Source: Pseudomonadota bacterium
GTDB taxonomy: Bacteria; Pseudomonadota; Alphaproteobacteria; Rhizobiales; Hyphomicrobiaceae
DNA: 10,267 nucleotides
NCBI GenBank assembly: GCA_023426855.1
Contig: JAEZBU010000403.1
Span: 1 to 10,267 of the forward strand
Direction of reading: 5' to 3'
In this document: piece by piece, positions 1 to 4,696 of the stretch
Numbering within the stretch: the stretch's first letter is position 1
Layout of the letters: every line of letters begins with the position of its first letter
Notes under the pieces: model-generated
What the model saw: only the letters and a program-made list of their open reading frames with translations
Told to the model about the DNA's origin: nothing
The model's database searches: none
Program-made: the position numbers and the translations under genes

Positions 1-1135
1 CACCGGGATTAATCCCGTCCGCACCGGACTGGGCCAGGAAGGCGCCAGGTACGACTTTGACACCACAGCGTTTCCAAAGGGTTACCGTCGCTTCGACGCC
101 ACCGCCGATTTGGCTCATATCGAGCCACAGGAAGAAGCCGCCAGCAGGCCTTTTGTAACCAAGCTTACCGGAAAGCATCTCGTCGCAGATGTCGAATTTG
201 GTGCGATAGGCTTGGCGAATGACGGCGACGTGCTGCTCCTCGGACCAGATCGCCACCGAAGCATGCTGAACGATGCCGGGCATTTGCGGCGCAGTCAGGT
301 TGCGGATCTCGGCGAACGTTTCCAGGAAATCACCGTCGCCGGCCGCGAAGCCGGAGCGCAGGCCCGGCAGGTTGGAGCGCTTGGACAGCGAGTTGAAGAC
401 GACCAGGTTGCGATAGCCATCCGGCGTCGTGGCGGCGACTTCGAGCGCGCCGGTCGGCGGATCGCCCGTATAGATCTCCGAGTAGCATTCGTCGAAGAAC
501 AGCATGAAATCATGACGGCGGGCCAGTTCTAGCGCGCGGCGCACATAGGCCGGGGTCGCCACCGCGCCCTGCGGATTGGCCGGCGAGCACAGGTAGAAGG
601 CCACCGTGCGCTGCAGGATGTCGGGCCGGGCTTCCAGCTCATCGAGATCCGGTAGATGCCCCGTGGCCTCCGTGGCGTTGAGGTAATAGGGCTCGCAGTT
701 GGTGCCGTACACCGCGCCGAGATAGGCATGATAGAAGGGGTTGGTCAGTACCATGACGGGACGCCCCTCGACCTGCTTGCGACCCACGGCCGGCAGCGCG
801 GCGAAGAACAAGCCCTCGCGCGAGCCGTTCAGCGGATGCACTTCCCGCACCGGATCGATTTTCCCGGTCAACCCGTAGCGCCTGCCGATCCATGATGCGA
901 TGGCACCGCGCAATTCGTCGGAGCCGCGGATCTTCGGATAGGTCGACAGAAGCTGCTTGGCCTCTTCCATCCGCTCGATCACAAACCCCGGCATAGTCTC
1001 GTTAGGATCGCCCGCGGTCATTTCGATGATATCGGGGTTGCCCGGTGGAATGTTTTCCAGCAAACGGGCGAGACGCGTGAACGGCGAAAGGATGGCGCCT
1101 TGAGCCAGCGCTTCGAGACCTGGATTGGCAGTCAT
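1..1135 (-). CDS. dapC: Class I/II PLP-dependent aminotransferase, probable succinyldiaminopimelate transaminase (3' end outside window)
   Basis: Translation from ATG at 1135 gives 378 residues with no stop before the window edge, so a short C-terminal piece (roughly 20-30 residues by family length) is missing. It is a fold-type I aminotransferase. It has SPANPQG at 184-190 (Asn187 contacts the cofactor), FFDECY at 213-218 (Asp215 pairs with the PLP pyridine nitrogen) and NSLSKRSNLPGLRSGF at 248-263, where Lys252 is the expected Schiff-base lysine. The SLSKRSN-PG-RSGF block is typical of DapC-like enzymes, which transaminate N-succinyl-2-amino-6-ketopimelate in the diaminopimelate/lysine pathway in the cytoplasm. 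The start is backed by a GAGGGAGG Shine-Dalgarno on the minus strand, though its spacing of about 12 nt is long. No other dap gene is in view, so the exact substrate is inferred; another class I aminotransferase remains possible. Confidence 0.8.
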   Translation of the reverse strand, partial: MTANPGLEALAQGAILSPFTRLARLLENIPPGNPDIIEMTAGDPNETMPGFVIERMEEAKQLLSTYPKIRGSDELRGAIASWIGRRYGLTGKIDPVREVHPLNGSREGLFFAALPAVGRKQVEGRPVMVLTNPFYHAYLGAVYGTNCEPYYLNATEATGHLPDLDELEARPDILQRTVAFYLCSPANPQGAVATPAYVRRALELARRHDFMLFFDECYSEIYTGDPPTGALEVAATTPDGYRNLVVFNSLSKRSNLPGLRSGFAAGDGDFLETFAEIRNLTAPQMPGIVQHASVAIWSEEQHVAVIRQAYRTKFDICDEMLSGKLGYKRPAGGFFLWLDMSQIGGGVEATVTLWKRCGVKVVPGAFLAQSGADGINPG

Positions 1136-1244
1136 AATTGAAACGAACCTCCCTCGTATGATGATCGAGACAGTCGCCAAGCCCAGCCGCACGTTCTAGA
1201 GCGAATTTCTCGATCTGAATCACACTAGAAGCTTTATGATTTTA

Positions 1245-1308
1245 GCGTCCCAATTCCGAAGTTCACTCGGGCGCCTTACCGCTTAGACGAACTTCGGAAT
1301 CTGGACGC
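1245..1308. repeat. 64-bp imperfect palindrome (18 paired positions per arm)
   Basis: The arms are GCGTCC (1245-1250) plus ATTCCGAAGTTC (1253-1264) on the left, and GAACTTCGGAAT (1289-1300) plus GGACGC (1303-1308) on the right. Both segments are perfectly complementary, separated by one symmetric 2x2 mismatch (1251-1252 against 1301-1302) and a 24-nt loop. A shorter inverted pair, TTCTAG/CTAGAA (1194-1199, 1225-1230), lies beside it. There is no T-tract on either side, so it does not look like an intrinsic terminator. It could be a small mobile intergenic palindrome (REP/MITE-like), a regulator site or an RNA structure in the dapC leader; the sequence alone does not decide. Confidence 0.7.
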
Positions 1309-1472
1309 CAGTGCGGCAGCAGGGAGGTCTAGTCGAGGAATGCGGCGAACGCCAGCATCGGCTGAAGCGCCGCATGATCCCCAGCGCGGCATCAGCGCAC
1401 GCCGATCCTGCGGAACCGATCATCTTTCTGCGTGTTATTGAGGCAACTTGCCTGCCAGCGCGCAGGCCCCAG

Positions 1473-1514
1473 CAGGGGCACCCAGATGAACGGTATGCGG
1501 CCTGGGTGCCCTTG
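1473..1514. terminator. Candidate terminator hairpin downstream of the 290-residue gene
   Basis: GGGCACCCAG (1476-1485) pairs perfectly with CTGGGTGCCC (1502-1511) around a 16-nt loop, beginning 27 nt past the stop of the minus-strand gene ending at 1539. Its position suits a terminator, but neither side has a T-run, so it would be non-canonical. In plus-strand RNA the stem grows to 13 pairs (C1473-G1514, A1474-U1513, G1475-U1512); that last G-U pair is lost in minus-strand RNA. Confidence 0.35.
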
Positions 1515-1538
1515 AAACGACGTTTCCCTCAGAAGCGA

Positions 1539-2411
1539 TCAGCGAACCCGGCGTGGATTCAGATAGTATTCCGCTTCCTGGCGCTCGATCTTCGGCTCAA
1601 GCTTCCCTGAGCGCACGTCAGCCCACAAGCGATACATGTGACGGCGGCACGCCGATTTGAAACCGATCGTGCCGGTGAACATTTTCAGCACCGTCAGCAG
1701 CTTGCGGTCCGCGTGATCCTTGCGGACTTTGCATTTCCAATAACCGCCGAGCGAAATGATCTTGCCGTCGATGTGCCCGACCTTTTTGTTCAGCTCATCG
1801 AACAGCGTGTAATCACCGCCGACGCTGAAGAAGTCACGCCGCAAGCGGTAGAATACCGGCCGGCCGTTGCGCTCGATGAAGAACGAGAAGTTCTCCGGCA
1901 GGATCGGCCATTTGTTGGCTGATCGCTCCAGGTAAGTGATCGTGCTGTCATCGGTGGTGTTGATCGCATAGGCCGTGACGCCGACACCCCGCGCGCCAAC
2001 CGTAAGCTGCAAGCTGCGGCCGATCATCAGGTCCATGCTGGCGCGCCAGTTGAGGCTTGCGGTAAACATCTTGACGGCGAGGCGCTTGTCCATGCCGGTC
2101 TTGTTCTTCCACAGATCCTCGCGATAGCCGAGCAGGCCGGTGCGTTTTCCGTCCTCGATGACCTCGGCAAAGATGTCCATGTCGGTCGAGAACTGGCGCG
2201 ACTTGGCGCGATTGCGCGAGCGCTTGTAAATGCCGAACTCGTACGAGTTCAGGTTGGTCAGCCAGATATCGACGTCGAAGCGATGCCAGCTGGTGTCCGA
2301 CATCGCCTTGCCGGCAACCGACTTCTCCGGATGCTCGGCGACCTGGCGTTTAACGTCCGCTGACGCCGTCTCGTCGCGCGCGACCGCATCCGGAACCATG
2401 GTGTCTGTCAT
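1539..2411 (-). CDS. Uncharacterised protein with LURP-one/tubby-like C-terminal half
   Basis: The protein has 290 residues and I do not recognise it as a named protein. The start is well supported: GGGAGG lies 7 nt upstream of the ATG on the minus strand. Residues 1-40 are polar and likely disordered. Residues 45-130 contain a mixed region rich in Arg, Lys and aromatic residues. Residues 135-230 alternate short strands and turns, with two similar units: RRDFFSVGGDYTLFDE (191-206) and GKIISLGGYWKCKV (216-229). This pattern of a strand, a F/I-x-S-x-G-G turn and a strand ending in Y/W recalls the beta-hairpins of the LURP-one/scramblase/tubby C-terminal barrel. The tail (250-290) is basic. There is no signal peptide or membrane segment, so it is probably cytoplasmic. 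The fold assignment is inference from pattern only. It lies downstream of yggS but behind a terminator, so it is probably transcribed separately. Confidence 0.75.
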   Translation of the reverse strand: MTDTMVPDAVARDETASADVKRQVAEHPEKSVAGKAMSDTSWHRFDVDIWLTNLNSYEFGIYKRSRNRAKSRQFSTDMDIFAEVIEDGKRTGLLGYREDLWKNKTGMDKRLAVKMFTASLNWRASMDLMIGRSLQLTVGARGVGVTAYAINTTDDSTITYLERSANKWPILPENFSFFIERNGRPVFYRLRRDFFSVGGDYTLFDELNKKVGHIDGKIISLGGYWKCKVRKDHADRKLLTVLKMFTGTIGFKSACRRHMYRLWADVRSGKLEPKIERQEAEYYLNPRRVR

Positions 2412-2506
2412 GTCTGGGCCTCCCGTCGCCTCGACGCGCGAATCAGCATGAGGGAGACCGTACCACTCACAGGCAGCGAGGTCGGCAGCACCACGAAATT
2501 TGCTTT

Positions 2507-2529
2507 GGAAAACGAACCGCTAGGCGGTT
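2507..2529 (-). terminator. Intrinsic terminator overlapping the yggS stop codon
   Basis: Read on the minus strand, AACCGC-CTA-GCGGTT (2529-2515) forms a perfect 6-bp stem with a 3-nt loop, followed by CGTTTTCC. The first bases of the stem belong to the TAA stop of yggS, so the transcript ends almost immediately after the gene. The U-tract is short (four), but the hairpin plus U-run is the most canonical terminator in the window. Confidence 0.6.
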
Positions 2530-3190
2530 ATCTCGCACCGAAGATTGCGCTGCCGACGCGGACGTAAGTGGCGCCGAACTCTACCGCCGTCTCGAAATCC
2601 GCGCTCATGCCCATGCTGATTTCCGGCAGCCCGAGCTCCTTGGCGAGCTTGGCGAGAAACGCAAAATGCACCGCGGGTTCTTCATCGACCGGCGGAATGC
2701 ACATCAGCCCGGCGATATCGAGCTTCAGGTCGTTGCGGCAGGTGGCGACGAAATCCGCTGCCTCGCGCGGCAGCACGCCGGCCTTCTGCGGTTCCTCGCC
2801 GGTATTGACCTGAACCAGCAGCTTCAGCCGACGGCCCTGCTTGTCCATTTCCTCCGCGATCGCCTTGGCGATCTTCATGCGGTCAACGGAATGAATGGCG
2901 TCGAACAATTGAACCGCTTCCTTGGCCTTGTTCGACTGCAGCGGACCGACGAGATGCAGTTCGATATCGGGAAACTGCGCCTTCAAGGCTGGCCATTTGC
3001 TCTTGGCTTCCTGCACGCGATTCTCGCCGAACACGCGCTGTCCCGCTTCGATGACCGGCAAAATGTGTTCGGCATCGAACGTTTTCGAAATCGCGATCAG
3101 GTTCACGCTGGCCGGATCACGGTTCACGGTGCGCGCGGCATTGGCGATGCGCTGGCGGATTTCAGCGAGGGCTTCAGCAGATGTGCTCAT
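2528..3190 (-). CDS. yggS: YggS/PLPBP-family pyridoxal phosphate homeostasis protein
   Basis: A 220-residue single-domain PLP-binding TIM-barrel protein of the YggS/PROSC family. These proteins bind PLP without known enzyme activity and keep cellular B6 vitamers and amino-acid pools in balance. The hallmarks are visible in order. LIAISKTF carries the expected PLP lysine at Lys36. Then come FGENRVQEA, HLVGPLQSNK, VQVNTGEEPQKAG, GLMCIPP, SMGMSADFETA (phosphate-binding loop) and the C-terminal RVGSAIFG. The length is typical. Its ATG overlaps the stop of the upstream fic gene as ATGA (3187-3190) and no strong Shine-Dalgarno precedes it, so translation is probably coupled to fic. A terminator sits on its stop codon. 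Confidence 0.96.
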   Translation of the reverse strand: MSTSAEALAEIRQRIANAARTVNRDPASVNLIAISKTFDAEHILPVIEAGQRVFGENRVQEAKSKWPALKAQFPDIELHLVGPLQSNKAKEAVQLFDAIHSVDRMKIAKAIAEEMDKQGRRLKLLVQVNTGEEPQKAGVLPREAADFVATCRNDLKLDIAGLMCIPPVDEEPAVHFAFLAKLAKELGLPEISMGMSADFETAVEFGATYVRVGSAIFGAR

Positions 3191-4335
3191 GACGTCACCG
3201 TATCGTCTTCGGCGTTGGCAGTCTGGCTGACCGGATACGGGATGAAGCTGTGTTCGTCACTGGCAAGCAACTGCATGTACTTTCTATTGATGAAGAGCTT
3301 GTCGCGGCCCTGCTTTTCTTCATCCAGCACGCCGATGTCGACGAGCTGCTTGAGGTAGCGCGAGGCCGAGACCCGCTTGACGATGCCCCGTTCGGTGAGA
3401 TGACCGATGCGCGAGTAGGGCTGAGCGAATATCGCCTGGATCAGCTCGTGTGAATAGACCGCCGGGGCATTGACGCGCACATAGGCGGCCGTGTTCTCGA
3501 TCAGCTCGCGGATGGCGCGGATGCGCAGGTTTGTCCAGGACGCTGTCGTTTCCACCGCGGTCAGCAGATACAAAATCCAGGCCTCCCACTCACCACGCTG
3601 CGTGACGGCCTGCAGCAGCCGGTAATAGTCCGGCCGCGTGCGCAGGATGTGCCGGCTGAGATAGAGCGTCGGCATGTCGAGCAGTCCGGCTTGCACCAGA
3701 ACCAGCAGATTGAGGATGCGGCCGGTGCGGCCATTGCCATCGGGGAACGGATGGATCGCTTCGAACTGGTAATGCAGGATCGCCATACGCACGAGCGGAT
3801 CGACGTCGTCGCCCGCGTGCAGGTAGCTCTCCCAGTTGCCGAGCATCTCGCGCAGCCGGTCCGGGCCTTCCGGCGGTGTATAGATGATCTCGCCGGTGAA
3901 GGTATTCCTGAGCTGTGTACCCGGCGTCTTGCGGACATCCATGGTGATGCCCTTGATCACACTGCAGACGTCGATCGCGGTGCGCGCCGTCAACGGCCGG
4001 TCCTTCAACGAGCGGTAACCGCTGGTCAGCGCCGAGCGGTAGCGCAGCGCCTCCTTGGTGGCCGGATCGCCGCCTTCTTCGCCCTGACCGGCTTCGCGAA
4101 ACAGCGCGTCGTTGGTGGTGACGATATTCTCGATCTCGGAGCTGTCCCTGGCTTCCAGCAGCGGGATCGTATTGATCAGCACCGACTGGTCGGGAATCAG
4201 TCGCCCGGCCAAGTTGAGCTCAGCCAATGCACGATGTGCCGCCACGCAGCGTTTCAGCACCGCTTTCGTTTCCACCTCCACGCTCGGGGGCAGGGCAGGC
4301 AGGGTGTTGTAGGGTTTGGCAGTGTCAGGTTGCAT
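3187..4335 (-). CDS. Fic-family protein, probable protein AMP transferase with cis inhibitory helix
   Basis: A 382-residue, three-part protein close in layout to the Shewanella SoFic type. The N-terminal Fic_N region (about 8-100) opens with PYNTLPALPP and contains SSEIEN at 65-70. This matches the (S/T)xxxE(G/N) inhibitory helix, so it is a class II, self-inhibited Fic with Glu69 as the inhibitory residue. The Fic core (about 110-260) has a flap near 147-162 and the complete motif HPFPDGNGRTGR at 195-206, with catalytic His195 and Asp199 and the GNGR phosphate-binding turn. All key residues are present, so it should be active, moving AMP (or another phosphoryl group) to protein hydroxyls in the cytoplasm. 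Residues about 295-360 look like a winged-helix domain. The start fits family N-termini but has no Shine-Dalgarno and a very short possible leader. It forms an overlapping pair with yggS. The target is unknown. Confidence 0.93.
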   Translation of the reverse strand: MQPDTAKPYNTLPALPPSVEVETKAVLKRCVAAHRALAELNLAGRLIPDQSVLINTIPLLEARDSSEIENIVTTNDALFREAGQGEEGGDPATKEALRYRSALTSGYRSLKDRPLTARTAIDVCSVIKGITMDVRKTPGTQLRNTFTGEIIYTPPEGPDRLREMLGNWESYLHAGDDVDPLVRMAILHYQFEAIHPFPDGNGRTGRILNLLVLVQAGLLDMPTLYLSRHILRTRPDYYRLLQAVTQRGEWEAWILYLLTAVETTASWTNLRIRAIRELIENTAAYVRVNAPAVYSHELIQAIFAQPYSRIGHLTERGIVKRVSASRYLKQLVDIGVLDEEKQGRDKLFINRKYMQLLASDEHSFIPYPVSQTANAEDDTVTS

Positions 4336-4343
4336 CGACGACG

Positions 4344-4349
4344 TCTATA
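4344..4349 (-). promoter_or_regulatory. Possible fic -10 box implying a leaderless transcript
   Basis: On the minus strand TATAGA sits 8 nt before the fic ATG. If it is the -10 hexamer, transcription would start at or next to the ATG, which would explain the lack of a Shine-Dalgarno. The region at -35 distance (about 4367-4372, CATTTC on the minus strand) is a poor match and overlaps the first TGAACAT heptamer (4371-4377), so a bound regulator would cover the promoter. This is inference. Confidence 0.3.
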
Positions 4350-4419
4350 TGTGCAGTTTCGAGGCTGAAATGAACATAAGCTTCTCGTCATGTGCATGGA
4401 ATGGACACGGCCAGAAAAC

Positions 4420-4450
4420 ATGTTCATATTTACGCCTTTCGTGAACATAT
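4420..4450. repeat. Dyad A: ATGTTCA-N15-TGAACATAT
   Basis: Inverted heptamers with 22 bp between equivalent positions, about two helical turns. It matches dyad B (4491-4521) at 25 of 31 positions, counting 9 of the 15 spacer bases. An 8-bp perfect palindrome AACATGTT (4417-4424) overlaps its left arm. Confidence 0.7.
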
Positions 4451-4490
4451 ATCACTTGATGTGTTCATCGAATCGACTCTTCTCAGAAAT

Positions 4491-4521
4491 ATGTTCACGA
4501 TTTCGATTTTCGTGAACATAT
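4491..4521. repeat. Dyad B: ATGTTCA-N15-TGAACATAT
   Basis: Same geometry as dyad A and offset from it by 71 bp. Here the inverted repeat is longer: ATATGTTCACGA (4489-4500) and TCGTGAACATAT (4510-4521) are perfect 12-bp complements with a 9-nt loop. Confidence 0.75.
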
Positions 4522-4627
4522 GGGTTGGGATATGTCTACGACATCGACATGATGCTTGGCTCATGCGCAAAGGATCGGCGAATCTGAACATGATCGCGGC
4601 GGAAGGCCCGATCCAGGGCCGCCGGCC

Positions 4628-4657
4628 TTGACCCGCATTCACCTTTCGGGCTGATAT
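4628..4657 (+). promoter_or_regulatory. Possible sigma-70-type promoter of leuS
   Basis: TTGACC (4628-4633) is a good alphaproteobacterial -35 box. Eighteen nt later TGATAT (4652-4657) is a weak -10. The leader to the leuS ATG would be about 33 nt. It lies downstream of the heptamer array, so control of leuS by that array is possible but not shown. Confidence 0.35.
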
Positions 4658-4696
4658 CCGCCCGCACTTTCCGACATCCGAGAGAATCGAAGTCTT

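Larger units (their letters stand above)
1136..1538. other. 403-bp intergenic region with palindromes, no credible gene
   Basis: This gap lies between the 290-residue gene and dapC, both on the minus strand. It should hold the dapC promoter and leader. I see no clear sigma-70 hexamer pair. It contains a large imperfect palindrome (1245-1308), a 10-bp perfect hairpin (1476-1511) and three CTAG tetramers (1196, 1225, 1329), a word that is usually scarce in bacterial DNA. The short open frames crossing it have no recognisable protein character or ribosome site. Confidence 0.6.
4371..4591. promoter_or_regulatory. Array of seven TGAACAT/ATGTTCA heptamers, candidate operator cluster
   Basis: Exact TGAACAT lies at 4371-4377, 4442-4448, 4513-4519 and 4585-4591. 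Exact ATGTTCA lies at 4420-4426 and 4491-4497, and a one-mismatch copy (GTGTTCA) at 4461-4467. Several copies extend to GTGAACATAT. Inverted pairing of copies suggests binding by a dimeric helix-turn-helix protein. The candidate regulator is unknown; the winged-helix end of Fic is one possibility. Confidence 0.6.
4336..4696. other. 361-bp AT-rich divergent control region between fic and leuS
   Basis: This gap separates two genes that point away from each other. GC is about 42% over 4381-4560, well below the flanking coding sequence. It holds the TGAACAT heptamer array, a possible fic -10 near the fic start, a possible leuS promoter, and a short GGCCC/GGGCC hairpin (4605-4620). Small open frames on both strands (for example 4392-4631 plus) lack ribosome sites and protein-like composition and are not called. 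Confidence 0.75.

Noticed and set aside
1311..1610. 99-codon plus-strand frame running into the 290-residue gene
   Set aside because: No ribosome site and no family resemblance; it overlaps the end of a better supported gene.
3649..4368. 239-codon plus-strand frame opposite fic
   Set aside because: Antisense to a Fic gene with a complete catalytic motif; its composition is that of a shadow frame.
4371..4591. GAAC/GTTC words as an SOS (LexA) box
   Set aside because: The alphaproteobacterial LexA box needs GTTC-N7-GTTC or GAAC-N7-GAAC direct repeats; no pair here has that spacing.
4371..4591. Repeat array as CRISPR or as replication iterons/parS
   Set aside because: The repeats are seven bases, in both orientations and irregularly spaced, with no cas or rep gene. 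They do not match the parS palindrome TGTTTCACGTGAAACA.
4392..4631. 79-codon plus-strand frame in the fic-leuS gap, as a possible small protein or antitoxin to Fic
   Set aside because: No Shine-Dalgarno, no protein-like pattern, and it reads through the repeat array. The Fic protein already carries its own inhibitory helix, so no separate antitoxin is needed.
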